NCBI RefSeq assembly: GCF_900143275.1
Contig: NZ_FSRO01000001.1
Span: 1,240,001 to 1,304,000 of the forward strand
Direction of reading: 5' to 3'
DNA: 64,000 nt
DNA from: Nitrosomonas cryotolerans ATCC 49181
GTDB taxonomy: Bacteria > Pseudomonadota > Gammaproteobacteria > Burkholderiales > Nitrosomonadaceae
Both the position numbers and the translations under genes were made by a program. The notes under the pieces were generated by a model, which saw only the letters and a program-made list of their open reading frames with translations, did no database searches and was not told the DNA's origin. Shown piece by piece: positions 9,655 through 19,078 of the stretch. The stretch's first letter is position 1; each line of letters begins with the position of its first letter.

Positions 9655-10741
9655 GATTACTTGCAAATTCCTTCATAAATGCTACCAGTTTCATGACACC
9701 TTCAATGGGCATTGCATTGTAAATTGAAGCACGCATACCACCTACGGAGCGATGACCTTTTAACTGGATCAATCCGTGTGCCTGAGCCTGCTTCAGAAAT
9801 TCACTATCCAGAGCCGGATTTTTTAATGTGAAAGGCACATTCATATGTGAACGATCAGATTTGGTAACGGGACAGTGATAGAAATCATTCGTATCAAACA
9901 AATCATATAAAAGATTAGCTTTGGCAATATTGCGTTTTTCTATTGCGGCCAGTCCACCTAAATTCTTTAGCCATTCGAATACGAGCCCGGTAATATACAA
10001 AGCATAGGTTGGTGGCGTGTTGTACATGGAATCATGATCCGCATGTACCTTGTAATCAAACATAGTGGGTGTCCCCGGTATAGGCATTCCCAACAAATCT
10101 TCACGTATGATCACTATGGTCAATCCTGCGGGTCCCATGTTTTTTTGTGCACCCGCGTAAATCAATCCAAACGAAGCCACATCTAACGGGCGCGAAAACA
10201 TACTTGAAGACATGTCCGCAACGAGTGGAATATTATTGTTTGAATGAGTTAATTTAGGTGTCCAGTTGAATTCTACTCCTCCAATGGTTTCATTCGGTGT
10301 GTAATGAACATAGGCTGCATTGGAATCAAGCTGCCATTTATCTTGAGCTGGTGCATAAGTGAAGTTTGCATCTTCTGAAGAAGCTGCAATATTGACAGTA
10401 CAATATTTTTTTGCCTCATTGATTGCTTTTTGAGACCACTGACCAGTATGAATATAATCCGCTGTTTTTTTGCCGCGCAATAGGTTCATTGGCACCATGG
10501 CAAACTGACTGGAAGCGCCTCCTTGCAAAAATAATACTTTGTAATTATGAGGTATCGCAGCCAGCTCACGTAAATCACTCTCAGCTTTTGCAGCAATAGA
10601 CATAAATTCTTTGCCGCGGTGACTCATTTCCATAACGGACATACCACAGCCATGCCAATCCAGCAGCTCATCGCGCGCCTGCTGCAAAACTTCCTGCGGT
10701 AACACGGCCGGTCCGGCACTAAAATTATATATATGATCCAT
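9647..10741 (-). CDS. serC: Phosphoserine aminotransferase
   Basis: The 364-residue PLP enzyme of class V aminotransferases starts with YNFSAGPAVLP and carries the PLP lysine in AGAQKNMGPAG. It makes phosphoserine from 3-phosphohydroxypyruvate and is also used in pyridoxal phosphate synthesis. It lies 68 bp after gyrA and overlaps serA by 8 bp. The gyrA-serC order is common in proteobacteria. Confidence 0.95.
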   Translation of the reverse strand: MDHIYNFSAGPAVLPQEVLQQARDELLDWHGCGMSVMEMSHRGKEFMSIAAKAESDLRELAAIPHNYKVLFLQGGASSQFAMVPMNLLRGKKTADYIHTGQWSQKAINEAKKYCTVNIAASSEDANFTYAPAQDKWQLDSNAAYVHYTPNETIGGVEFNWTPKLTHSNNNIPLVADMSSSMFSRPLDVASFGLIYAGAQKNMGPAGLTIVIIREDLLGMPIPGTPTMFDYKVHADHDSMYNTPPTYALYITGLVFEWLKNLGGLAAIEKRNIAKANLLYDLFDTNDFYHCPVTKSDRSHMNVPFTLKNPALDSEFLKQAQAHGLIQLKGHRSVGGMRASIYNAMPIEGVMKLVAFMKEFASNHA

Positions 10742-10809
10742 TAAATTTAGATGCTGATATAAAAAAAGATAGAGGAAATATCAAGGTTATATATACTTAT
10801 TATGCGTTA

Positions 10810-13356
10810 TTATTCTTCGTCAGTTTCAACAACTCTCTCTAATCCGGCCAGTTTTTCGCCTTTATCCAGATTGATCAGTGTCACTCCTTGCGTTGCACGA
10901 CTCATTTCGCGAACTTCATTGACGCGAGTACGGATGAGGACACCTCCTGTTGTAATGAGCATAATTTCATCATCCGGCTTAACCAATTTTGCAGTAACAA
11001 CTTTTCCATTACGACTGCTGGTCTTGATGGCAATCATACCTTGAGTGCCGCGATTATGACGGGTATATTCACTAATGGGCGTGCGTTTGCCATAACCATT
11101 TTCAGTGGCAGTTAATACCGCCAGTTCTTCACTTTCGGCAACTAGCATGGAAATGACTTTATGTCCCGCACTGAGCTTCATTCCCCTGACGCCTCGTGCG
11201 CCACGTCCTACCGGCCTGACGTCATTTTCATCAAAACGCATTGCTTTGCCATTATCTGAGAATAACATGACATCATGTTTGCCTTCAGTTAAGGCAACAC
11301 CAATAAGATAGTCACCCTCATCCAAGCCAATTGCGATAATACCGTTGCTGCGGGGTCGTGAAAATTCCGATAAGGCTGTTTTCTTGACGGTACCGAAAGA
11401 AGTCGCCATAAATACATAACGATTCTCATCGAATGATTTTACGGGTAAGACGGCATTAATTTTTTCACCCTCTTCCAAGTGCACCAAATTAACAATAGGT
11501 TTACCGCGAGATGACCGGCTGCCCTGTGGTACGGCATAAACCTTGATCCAGTACACGCGTCCGCGACTTGAAAAACATAAAATATAGTCGTGTGTGTTCG
11601 CAATAAACAGGTTGTCAATAAAATCGTTTTCCTTTGTTCCTGTGGCCTGTTTTCCTCGCCCCCCCCGCTTTTGTGCACGGTAATCATCTAATAACTGCGA
11701 TTTAATATAACCACCGTGTGATAATGTGACGACCACATCTGCTGGTGTAATCAGGTCTTCCATGCTTAAATCCTGAGTACTGGTCACGATTTCACTACGA
11801 CGTTTATCGCCAAATTGCTGTTTGATGGCCAGAAGTTCTTCCGTAATGATGGCGGTAATACGTTCCCGATTTGCGAGAATATCGAGGTAATCAAGAATTT
11901 TATCTATGATATCTTTGTATTCTTCAACGATTTTATCTTGTTCTAATCCGGTTAAACGCTGTAGACGTAATTCGAGAATCGCTTGTGCTTGTATATCAGA
12001 CAAGCGATATCCTTTTGTTTGTAATCCAAACTCCGCGGTCAGGCTATCCGGACGAAGTGCTTTTGCATTTGTTGTTGCACGGGTGAGCATTTCTTTTATC
12101 AGTTGAGAATGCCATACTTTTGCCAGTAATGCCTCTTTTGCTACGGATGGTGTGGGGGAAGCCTTAATGAGGGGGATGATCTCATCAACGTTGGACAGGG
12201 CTACTGCTAAGCCTTCCAATAGGTGACCCCGTTCGCGGGCCTTTTTGAGTTCAAAAGTAATACGCCGTGTTACAACTTCGCGGCGGTGACATAGAAACGC
12301 ATTCAGGATTTGTTTCAGATTCAGCAGTTGAGGCTGGCCATCAAGTAAAGCCACCATATTCATACCGAAGGTATCTTGCATCTGTGTTTCTTTGTACAAG
12401 TTATTTAATATTACCTCGGGTACTTCGCCACGTTTAAGTTCGATCACGACGCGCATGCCTGATTTATCCGATTCATCGCGTAAATCAGAGATACCTTCAA
12501 TTCTTTTTTCCCGGACTAGTTCGCCAATACGAATGAGCAAATTGGCTTTATTTACCTGGTAAGGTAATTCGTCGACAATGATACATTGCCGGGTACCTTT
12601 ATCCATATCCTCAAAATGCGTACGTGCCCGCATCACAACGCGGCCGCGACCGGTATGATAACCGTCTCTTACGCCAGCAATGCCATAAATAATGCCGGCT
12701 GTCGGGAAATCGGGTGCTTGAATGCTATCAATAAGCTCATCGATGCTGATTTCAGGATTTCCCAACAACGCGAGGCAGGCTTCTACCACTTCGTTCAAGT
12801 TATGAGGTGGTATGTTAGTTGCCATACCAACTGCGATACCCGAAGAGCCATTAATGAGTAAATTGGGGATTTTTGCAGGGAGAATTAAGGGTTCTTTTTC
12901 TGAGTCATCATAATTTGGACCAAAATCGACTGTCTCTTTATCGAGATCTATTAATAGTTCATGTGCAATGCGCGACATTCTGATTTCGGTATAACGCATC
13001 GCTGCTGCATTATCTCCATCAACTGAACCAAAGTTACCCTGACCATCTACCAGCATATAACGAAGTGAGAAATTCTGCGCCATACGAACAATGGTGTCAT
13101 ATACAGCCGTATCACCATGGGGATGATATTTACCAATGACATCACCGACTATACGGGCAGATTTTTTGTAGGAACGGTTCCAATCATTAGACAGCTCATG
13201 CATGGCAAATAATACTCGTCGATGTACTGGCTTAAGACCATCACGAACATCTGGAAGCGCGCGCCCTACAATTACACTCATTGCGTAATCAAGATAAGAT
13301 CGCCGCATCTCTTCTTCAAGACTGATGGGCAAAGTTTCCTTTGCAAATTGATCCAT
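10810..13356 (-). CDS. gyrA: DNA gyrase subunit A
   Basis: The 848-residue subunit of the type II topoisomerase introduces negative supercoils with GyrB. The catalytic tyrosine is in AAMRYTE, the quinolone pocket reads [14 protein letters not shown] (Thr at the position of E. coli Ser83, Asp87 kept), and the C-terminal domain has the GyrA box (QKRGGRGKQ). The ATG at 13356 gives the normal [17 protein letters not shown]-terminus; the frame is open 18 codons further upstream without family similarity. It heads the minus-strand cluster and diverges from argD. Confidence 0.97.
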   Translation of the reverse strand: MDQFAKETLPISLEEEMRRSYLDYAMSVIVGRALPDVRDGLKPVHRRVLFAMHELSNDWNRSYKKSARIVGDVIGKYHPHGDTAVYDTIVRMAQNFSLRYMLVDGQGNFGSVDGDNAAAMRYTEIRMSRIAHELLIDLDKETVDFGPNYDDSEKEPLILPAKIPNLLINGSSGIAVGMATNIPPHNLNEVVEACLALLGNPEISIDELIDSIQAPDFPTAGIIYGIAGVRDGYHTGRGRVVMRARTHFEDMDKGTRQCIIVDELPYQVNKANLLIRIGELVREKRIEGISDLRDESDKSGMRVVIELKRGEVPEVILNNLYKETQMQDTFGMNMVALLDGQPQLLNLKQILNAFLCHRREVVTRRITFELKKARERGHLLEGLAVALSNVDEIIPLIKASPTPSVAKEALLAKVWHSQLIKEMLTRATTNAKALRPDSLTAEFGLQTKGYRLSDIQAQAILELRLQRLTGLEQDKIVEEYKDIIDKILDYLDILANRERITAIITEELLAIKQQFGDKRRSEIVTSTQDLSMEDLITPADVVVTLSHGGYIKSQLLDDYRAQKRGGRGKQATGTKENDFIDNLFIANTHDYILCFSSRGRVYWIKVYAVPQGSRSSRGKPIVNLVHLEEGEKINAVLPVKSFDENRYVFMATSFGTVKKTALSEFSRPRSNGIIAIGLDEGDYLIGVALTEGKHDVMLFSDNGKAMRFDENDVRPVGRGARGVRGMKLSAGHKVISMLVAESEELAVLTATENGYGKRTPISEYTRHNRGTQGMIAIKTSSRNGKVVTAKLVKPDDEIMLITTGGVLIRTRVNEVREMSRATQGVTLINLDKGEKLAGLERVVETDEE

Positions 13357-13565
13357 TTTTATAATTATTTGAGAACAGTAAGTTGGTAGGTCATGATACA
13401 GGTATATCACTTTACAGGTGTTTTATAAATACCCACACATAATTGACTGCCTATTCTAACATGTTGCTATTATTTCTTTGTTAACTTTGATATTTTAAAT
13501 ACAATAAATTTGCTGTGAATCGACGGCCGAAGAAAAAAAGCTTGAAAAAGCAAGATAAATAGGTA

Positions 13566-13595
13566 AACATGCTAAATTATATAATTTAGCATGTT
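13566..13595. promoter_or_regulatory. Perfect 30-bp palindrome between gyrA and argD
   Basis: Each half is 15 bp (AACATGCTAAATTAT and its exact reverse complement) with no spacer. It lies 210 bp upstream of the gyrA ATG and about 57 bp upstream of argD, so it could be an operator, a recombination or condensation site, or a strong hairpin. No T tract follows on either strand, so terminator use is unlikely. No family assignment. Confidence 0.6.
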
Positions 13596-13596
13596 G

Positions 13597-13614
13597 CGAC
13601 AACATTAATTGTCG
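13597..13614. repeat. Hairpin next to the 30-bp palindrome
   Basis: CGACAA (13597-13602) pairs with TTGTCG (13609-13614) around a 6-base loop, with one more wobble and one A-T pair outside. It begins 2 bp after the large palindrome and 39 bp before argD. It could be part of the argD leader or a second protein site. Confidence 0.45.
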
Positions 13615-13652
13615 TATTGCGCATACTTCTTTTGAAAATTGAGTACCGTCCT

Positions 13653-14825
13653 GTGTCAAATCTAATGAATACTTATTCACGACTTCCTGTTTCCTTTGTT
13701 AAAGGAGAAGGGGTGTGGTTGTGGGATAACCAAGGTCAGCGCTATCTTGATGCGCTTGCCGGTATCGCTGTGTGTGGGTTGGGGCATTGTCATCCAAAGC
13801 TGACAAAAGCGCTTTGTGAACAGGCCAAACGGCTGATTCATACTTCTAATCTTTATGGTATTGATAATCAGGAACAGCTGGCTACCAGGCTGGCCACATT
13901 ATCGAATATGGATAATGTCTTTTTCTGTAATTCAGGTGCAGAAGCCAATGAAACGGCAATTAAGTTAGCAAGACTTTATGGGCATAACAACGGTATAGAT
14001 TTGCCCACTATTATTGTGATGGAACGGTCATTTCATGGTCGAACTATGGCAACTTTAACAGCAAGTGGCAACCGGAGGGTGCAAGCTGGATTTGAGCCGT
14101 TGCTGACCGGTTTTGTAAGGGTTCCTTATAATAATCTGGAAGCAGTGACGCAGGTGGCGGTTAATAATAAAAATGTTGTTGCGATATTGGTTGAGCCATA
14201 TCAAGGTGAAGGTGGTGTTAATATCCCGCAGGCACATTATTTGCAGGATCTGCGTAAAATATGTGATCAGCATGGCTGGCTGTTGATGTTAGATGAAGTG
14301 CAATGCGGAATAGGTCGAAGTGGAAAATGGTTCGCTTTTCAACATAGCGATATTATTCCAGATGTGATGACGTTGGCTAAGGGTCTGGGTTCTGGTGTGG
14401 CTATTGGTGCTTGTCTTGCTAGCGGCATAGCTGCTGAGGTGTTTAAGCCTGGTAATCATGCGTCTACTTTTGGTGGCAATCCGCTTGCTTGCGCGGCTGC
14501 ACTTACTACATTGGATGTGATTGCAGAGGATAATCTTATCGAGCACGCCATGAATTTAGGTAACTTGATACGTGATAGATTAAAAAAGCAGCTTGCAGAC
14601 GAAGCAGGTGTCGTGCAAATTAGGGGGCAGGGGTTGATGATGGGTATCGAACTCTCTATTCCCTGTGGTGAGCTAGTGAAAAAAGCTTTAGAGAAAAAAT
14701 TATTGATTAATGTAACATCAGACAGAGTAGTGCGTTTATTGCCGGCGCTGGTAATGCAGCAAAGCGAAGCTGAGCAAATGGTGGATGCCGTCTGCTTGTT
14801 GATAAAAGAATTTTTTAGTGACTGA
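13653..14825 (+). CDS. argD: Acetylornithine aminotransferase
   Basis: The 390-residue class III PLP aminotransferase carries GAEANETAIKLAR, FHGRTMATL, LDEVQCGIGRSG and the PLP lysine in MTLAKGLGSGVAIGA. It converts N-acetylglutamate semialdehyde to N-acetylornithine and may also serve lysine synthesis as succinyldiaminopimelate aminotransferase. The GTG at 13653 gives an MSNLMNTY start as I recall from relatives; the ATG at 13665 is the alternative. It opens an argD-argF-argG cluster, but a mobile repeat separates it from argF. Confidence 0.92.
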   Translation: MSNLMNTYSRLPVSFVKGEGVWLWDNQGQRYLDALAGIAVCGLGHCHPKLTKALCEQAKRLIHTSNLYGIDNQEQLATRLATLSNMDNVFFCNSGAEANETAIKLARLYGHNNGIDLPTIIVMERSFHGRTMATLTASGNRRVQAGFEPLLTGFVRVPYNNLEAVTQVAVNNKNVVAILVEPYQGEGGVNIPQAHYLQDLRKICDQHGWLLMLDEVQCGIGRSGKWFAFQHSDIIPDVMTLAKGLGSGVAIGACLASGIAAEVFKPGNHASTFGGNPLACAAALTTLDVIAEDNLIEHAMNLGNLIRDRLKKQLADEAGVVQIRGQGLMMGIELSIPCGELVKKALEKKLLINVTSDRVVRLLPALVMQQSEAEQMVDAVCLLIKEFFSD

Positions 14826-14873
14826 GCAGGTAGTAAATACTGTAAAGCCAGTCGGTTTTTCAGTATATATCCG

Positions 14874-14962
14874 GAGACTTTTGCAAAAACCCTCGCCAGA
14901 AGTTTTCGACTATTGATTGTAAAGAGTTAATTTTTCAACTATTGGGGTTTTGCAAAGGTCTC
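14874..14962 (-). mobile_element. 89-bp MITE-like repeat, copy 1
   Basis: The ends are inverted copies of GAGACCTTTGCAAAACCCC (right end, reverse strand) and GAGACTTTTGCAAAAACCC (left end). The 5-bp sequence ATCCG directly flanks both sides (14869-14873 and 14963-14967), a target duplication. Two more 89-bp copies are at 40550-40638 and 48855-48943 in the opposite orientation. It encodes nothing, so it is non-autonomous. It ends 35 bp before the argF ATG. Confidence 0.88.
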
Positions 14963-14997
14963 ATCCGTTCTATTGTTTTCATTGGCTTAGCTTATAT

Positions 14998-15924
14998 ATG
15001 GAATTAAAGCACTTTTTGCAGTTTAATGATTTTTGTCGTGAAGAATACGAGTATGTGTTTGAGCGTGCTCGTTGGATTAAGCAGGAATTCAAGCAGTACC
15101 GGCGATACTGGCCGCTGGCTGATCGAACATTAGCCATGATTTTTGATAAAAACTCTACGCGTACACGATTATCATTTGAAGCAGGTATGCATCAGCTTGG
15201 CGGTACGGCTATCTATCTTTCAACGCGAGATACCCAGTTAGGGCGTGGCGAGCCGGTTGAAGATGCTGCGCGAGTAATTTCGCGCATGGTTGATATCATA
15301 ATGATTCGTACTTATGAGCATGACATTATCAGACGTTTCGCTGAGAATTCGTGTGTACCTATTATTAACGGGCTGACAGATGAATATCATCCTTGTCAGA
15401 TTATGAGTGATATTTTTACTTTTATTGAACAAAGAGGCAGTATTGCGGGTAAAACAGTTGCATGGATTGGTGATTCGAATAACATGTGCAATACTTGGCT
15501 GCAAGCCGCTGAGATATTTAATTTTAAGATGCACGTTTCTACCCCACCCGGTTATGAAATCGAGCCGGAGCGTGTCGGACTGAACGGCACCGGCCATTTT
15601 GAGGAATTTGCTTGTCCATTAAATGCGGTGAAAGATGTGGATCTCGTTACAACCGATGTTTGGACCAGCATGGGTTTTGAGGCGGAGACTGAGGCACGGA
15701 AAGATGATTTTGCTAATTTTTGCGTAGATTCTGAAATGATGTCTTTTGCTAAGAAGGATGCTTTGTTTATGCATTGTTTGCCTGCTCACCGTGGAGAAGA
15801 GGTTTCTGCAGAGGTTATTGATGGTCCGCAATCTATTGTATGGGAAGAGGCTGAGAATCGGTTGCATACGCAGAAAGCTTTGATGGAATATTTGTTACTA
15901 GGAAAGATTCGGATAGAAAGTTAG
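14998..15924 (+). CDS. argF: Ornithine carbamoyltransferase
   Basis: The 308-residue enzyme joins carbamoyl phosphate and ornithine to citrulline. Signatures are FDKNSTRTRLSFE (carbamoyl phosphate), HPCQ, and HCLPAHRGEE (ornithine loop). The ATG at 14998 gives the normal MELKHFLQF N-terminus; the open frame extends back into the 89-bp repeat but that part is not conserved. There is no good Shine-Dalgarno. The repeat, 35 bp upstream, must have changed the argD-argF junction and may influence expression. Confidence 0.94.
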   Translation: MELKHFLQFNDFCREEYEYVFERARWIKQEFKQYRRYWPLADRTLAMIFDKNSTRTRLSFEAGMHQLGGTAIYLSTRDTQLGRGEPVEDAARVISRMVDIIMIRTYEHDIIRRFAENSCVPIINGLTDEYHPCQIMSDIFTFIEQRGSIAGKTVAWIGDSNNMCNTWLQAAEIFNFKMHVSTPPGYEIEPERVGLNGTGHFEEFACPLNAVKDVDLVTTDVWTSMGFEAETEARKDDFANFCVDSEMMSFAKKDALFMHCLPAHRGEEVSAEVIDGPQSIVWEEAENRLHTQKALMEYLLLGKIRIES

Positions 15925-15993
15925 GATAATTAATGTGAATAAAGATTCATTTGGCTGGAACCTGGTTGGATAATATTGGCTAATAAGAAGAGT

Positions 15994-17214
15994 ATGGATA
16001 AAATTAAAAAAGTAGTCTTGGCTTTTTCAGGGGGATTAGATACCTCAGTAATTCTGAAGTGGTTACAGGATACTTATCAATGCGAAATTGTGACATTTAC
16101 CGCTGATATTGGTCAAGGGGAAGAGGTTGAGCCGGCCCGTGTAAAAGCGAAGCAGCTTGGTGTGAAGGAAATTTACATTGAAGATTTGCGTGAAGAATTT
16201 GTGCGCGATTTTGTGTTTCCTATGTTTCGTGCTAATGCTATTTATGAGGGCGAATACTTGCTGGGCACCAGTATAGCGCGCCCGTTGATAGCAAAACGAC
16301 AGATTGAAATTGTAAAAGAAACCGAAGCTGATGCCGTTTCACATGGTGCAACTGGTAAGGGTAATGATCAGGTACGCTTTGAATTAGGCTATTACGCGTT
16401 AAAGCCTGATATCTGTGTCATTGCGCCATGGCGGGAATGGGATTTAACATCTCGAGAAAAATTGGTGCAATATGCGGAGCGGCATGGTATTCCGGTGGAG
16501 ATGAAGAAGAAAACAGGTTCGCCTTATAGTATGGATGCGAATTTGCTACATATTTCCTATGAAGGTCGGATGTTAGAAGATCCTGCAAAGGAGCCCGAAG
16601 AATCCATGTGGCGTTGGAGTGTTTCGCCTGAGAATGCGCCTGATAAGGCGGAATATCTTGATCTGGAATACCAGCGAGGTGATGTTGTTGCACTTAATGG
16701 TGAAAAATTATCTCCGGCGAATGTGCTTGCAAAACTGAATCAGTTGGGTGGAAAGCATGGGATCGGCCGTTTGGATTTAGTTGAAAATCGCTATGTTGGC
16801 ATGAAATCTAGAGGATGTTACGAGACGCCGGGTGGTGCTATTTTACTGCGCGCTCATCGTGCCATTGAATCTATTACGCTGGATCGCGAAGTGGCGCATT
16901 TGAAAGATGAGTTGATGCCACGTTATGCGACTTTAATTTATAATGGCTACTGGTGGAGTCCGGAGCGTGAACTGATGCAGACTATGATTGATGCTTCGCA
17001 AGTTAATGTGAATGGGTGGGTAAGAGTTAAGTTATATAAAGGAAATATTATCGTTGTGGGTCGAGAGTCACAAACTCATTCTCTGTTTAATGCTGATATT
17101 GCTACGTTTGAAGAAGATAAAGGTGCGTATAATCAGGTAGATGCGGTAGGTTTTATTAAGCTAAATGCATTACGAATGCGAATTGCCGCGGGGATTGCAG
17201 AAAAAAACAAATAA
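15994..17214 (+). CDS. argG: Argininosuccinate synthase
   Basis: The 406-residue enzyme ligates citrulline and aspartate using ATP. The PP-loop motif is [18 protein letters not shown] (about residues 7-24) and the family stretch [15 protein letters not shown] is present. The ATG at 15994 is favoured because family N-termini begin just before the [10 protein letters not shown] strand; an in-frame TTG at 15976 is possible. It lies 69 bp after argF, in the same direction, giving consecutive arginine steps. Confidence 0.94.
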   Translation: MDKIKKVVLAFSGGLDTSVILKWLQDTYQCEIVTFTADIGQGEEVEPARVKAKQLGVKEIYIEDLREEFVRDFVFPMFRANAIYEGEYLLGTSIARPLIAKRQIEIVKETEADAVSHGATGKGNDQVRFELGYYALKPDICVIAPWREWDLTSREKLVQYAERHGIPVEMKKKTGSPYSMDANLLHISYEGRMLEDPAKEPEESMWRWSVSPENAPDKAEYLDLEYQRGDVVALNGEKLSPANVLAKLNQLGGKHGIGRLDLVENRYVGMKSRGCYETPGGAILLRAHRAIESITLDREVAHLKDELMPRYATLIYNGYWWSPERELMQTMIDASQVNVNGWVRVKLYKGNIIVVGRESQTHSLFNADIATFEEDKGAYNQVDAVGFIKLNALRMRIAAGIAEKNK

Positions 17215-17327
17215 GCAGGTTGGTTAGATTTTAATGAGTTTTGTTTTTGTAATAGGACCTATGTTGCTGGGTATGTCGCTATTTCGAGAAGGCTTTGGTG
17301 TTTGTTGTTGAATTAAAGGGAATTGTC

Positions 17328-17813
17328 ATGCCGTCGTTTGATATTACTTCTGAAGTTGATAAACAGGAAGTCCGGAATGCAATTGAGCAGGTTAACAAAG
17401 AAGTTAATACTCGATTTGATTTTAAGGGATCGGATGCGCGCGTAGAGCAAACGGATTATAATCTCACGGTTTATGCTGATGATGAATTCAAGCTCGAGCA
17501 GATAATGGATATTCTTCGAACAAAGCTCACCAGAAGAGCAGTGGATGTGCGTTGTTTGGACAAAGGGCAAGTAGGGAAGATAAGTGGAAATAAGGTTAAG
17601 CAGTTAGTAACGGTAAAGACGGGTATTGAGACCGAGTTAGCAAAAAAAATTGTCAGACTGATTAAAGACAGTAAATTGAAGGTCCAGGCAAGTATACAAG
17701 GTGATGTAGTCCGTATTACAGGGGCGAAGAAAGATGTGTTGCAGGAAACAATAAATTTAGTCAAGAAATCAGTTCTAGAATTTCCGTTGCAATATCAAAA
17801 TTTTAGAGACTAA
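17328..17813 (+). CDS. yajQ: YajQ family nucleotide-binding protein
   Basis: The 161-residue protein begins [21 protein letters not shown] and contains [11 protein letters not shown], both diagnostic of YajQ (UPF0234), with two ferredoxin-like folds. Members bind nucleotides and in some bacteria bind cyclic di-GMP as regulators; the role here is unknown. The start is supported by AAAGGG upstream of the ATG. It precedes the str operon but is separated from it by 244 bp holding a promoter. Confidence 0.92.
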   Translation: MPSFDITSEVDKQEVRNAIEQVNKEVNTRFDFKGSDARVEQTDYNLTVYADDEFKLEQIMDILRTKLTRRAVDVRCLDKGQVGKISGNKVKQLVTVKTGIETELAKKIVRLIKDSKLKVQASIQGDVVRITGAKKDVLQETINLVKKSVLEFPLQYQNFRD

Positions 17814-17884
17814 TATGAATGTATTGGTTTTATTGATTAGATGAATTGTAGTAATATAGATTATAGATTTAATCTATTGAAGGC

Positions 17885-17913
17885 TTGACACAGGAGAATA
17901 AACCCCATAGAAT
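17885..17913 (+). promoter_or_regulatory. Sigma70 promoter of the rpsL (str) operon
   Basis: TTGACA at 17885-17890 is a perfect -35 box. TAGAAT at 17908-17913 is a 5/6 match -10 box, and the spacer is exactly 17 bp. It lies 145 bp upstream of the rpsL ATG with no other gene between, so it probably drives rpsL onward. Confidence 0.8.
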
Positions 17914-18019
17914 CCGCTCTCTTTTTATCGTACCTGTCGAGTGATTTGATAGGGTAGGAATTGCTAATATAAAGTTAGTAATCAGGATATTATAAGCAGA
18001 GTGAATAAAATACAATATG

Positions 18020-18046
18020 GACGGCTATAAGCCGTCTCAGTTTTTT
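18020..18046 (+). terminator. Attenuator-like hairpin before rpsL
   Basis: GACGGCT (18020-18026) and AGCCGTC (18030-18036) form a perfect 7-bp stem with an ATA loop, followed by TCAG and six T (18041-18046). The AGGA Shine-Dalgarno of rpsL starts right after. Sited between the promoter and rpsL, it could attenuate the operon or end read-through from yajQ. Confidence 0.55.
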
Positions 18047-18057
18047 AGGAAACAGAA

Positions 18058-18435
18058 ATGCCGACAATTAGTCAGTTAGTCCGCAAGCCCCGTACTGCAA
18101 AGAGACTCAAGAGTAATGTTCCTGCGCTAGAAAATAGTCCGCAGAAAAGAGGCGTTTGCACAAGAGTTTATACAACAACGCCAAAAAAGCCTAACTCAGC
18201 GCTGCGAAAAGTGGCGAGGGTACGTTTAACAAATGGATATGAGGTATCAACTTATATCGGTGGCGAAGGTCATAATTTGCAGGAGCATTCTGTAGTACTA
18301 ATTCGTGGAGGTCGTGTAAAGGACCTGCCGGGTGTGCGTTATCATACGGTGCGGGGAAGTCTGGATACTGCGGGTGTGAAGGATCGGAAGCAGGGACGGT
18401 CGAAATATGGTTCTAAAAAACCGAAGACTGCGTAG
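18058..18435 (+). CDS. rpsL: 30S ribosomal protein S12
   Basis: The 125-residue protein of the decoding centre has [14 protein letters not shown]-type and [13 protein letters not shown] loops with both lysines (E. coli 43 and 88 positions) that change in streptomycin-resistant mutants still wild type. First gene of the str cluster, 67 bp before rpsG, with a strong AGGA ribosome site. Confidence 0.98.
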   Translation: MPTISQLVRKPRTAKRLKSNVPALENSPQKRGVCTRVYTTTPKKPNSALRKVARVRLTNGYEVSTYIGGEGHNLQEHSVVLIRGGRVKDLPGVRYHTVRGSLDTAGVKDRKQGRSKYGSKKPKTA

Positions 18436-18502
18436 TCTTTTGAATTAAAATAGTTTATACAGTTTTTGTGTAATAGATAGATAAAATTAACGAGGTCAAG
18501 GA

Positions 18503-18973
18503 ATGCCAAGACGCAGAGAAGTACCGAAACGTGAAATATTGCCAGATCCAAAATACCATAATATAGAGCTGGCAAAATTCGTTAACGTGCTCATGACGCG
18601 TGGTAAAAAATCAGTGGCGGAGAGAATTATATACGGCGCTATGGATGCTATTGAGAAGAAAACGGGGAAAGATCCGTTAGAAGTATTTACTCAGGCGCTA
18701 TCGAATGTCCGGCCAATGGTGGAAGTCAAAAGTCGTAGAGTAGGTGGCGCAAATTACCAGGTTCCAGTTGAGGTGAGGTCTGTGCGACGTAACGCCTTAG
18801 CGATGCGGTGGCTTCGTGACGCAGCTAGAAAAAGAAGTGAAAAGTCCATGGATGTGCGGTTAGCAGGAGAACTTTCTGAAGCATCGGAAGGCCGTGGCGG
18901 TGCTGTGAAGAAACGAGAGGAAATTCATCGGATGGCGGAATCAAATAAAGCATTCTCGCACTATCGATTTTAA
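18503..18973 (+). CDS. rpsG: 30S ribosomal protein S7
   Basis: The 156-residue protein starts [18 protein letters not shown] and nucleates assembly of the 30S head on 16S rRNA. Normal length for the family. In E. coli S7 represses its own operon; whether the 67-bp rpsL-rpsG gap carries such a site is not evident. Confidence 0.98.
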   Translation: MPRRREVPKREILPDPKYHNIELAKFVNVLMTRGKKSVAERIIYGAMDAIEKKTGKDPLEVFTQALSNVRPMVEVKSRRVGGANYQVPVEVRSVRRNALAMRWLRDAARKRSEKSMDVRLAGELSEASEGRGGAVKKREEIHRMAESNKAFSHYRF

Positions 18974-18994
18974 TTTGACTTAAAATAAGTCAAA
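18974..18994. repeat. 9-bp stem after rpsG
   Basis: TTTGACTTA (18974-18982) and TAAGTCAAA (18986-18994) form a perfect stem with an AAA loop starting directly after the rpsG stop codon. No T tract follows, so it may stabilise the rpsL-rpsG message or bind protein rather than terminate. Confidence 0.5.
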
Positions 18995-19078
18995 ATATTG
19001 AATTATACTAATAACAGATAATTGTAGAACCGAAATACCCTATTAAGGTTAAGGGTATAAACTTAAGGCAATAATACC

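Noticed and set aside
13340-13356. Fourth MITE end at a CTTTGCAAA near the gyrA start
   Set aside because: Only about nine bases match and no partner end or duplication is present; it is gyrA coding sequence.
14950-14997. Extended N-terminus of ArgF starting in the repeat
   Set aside because: This part is made by the 89-bp repeat and its flank. The family N-terminus begins at 14998.
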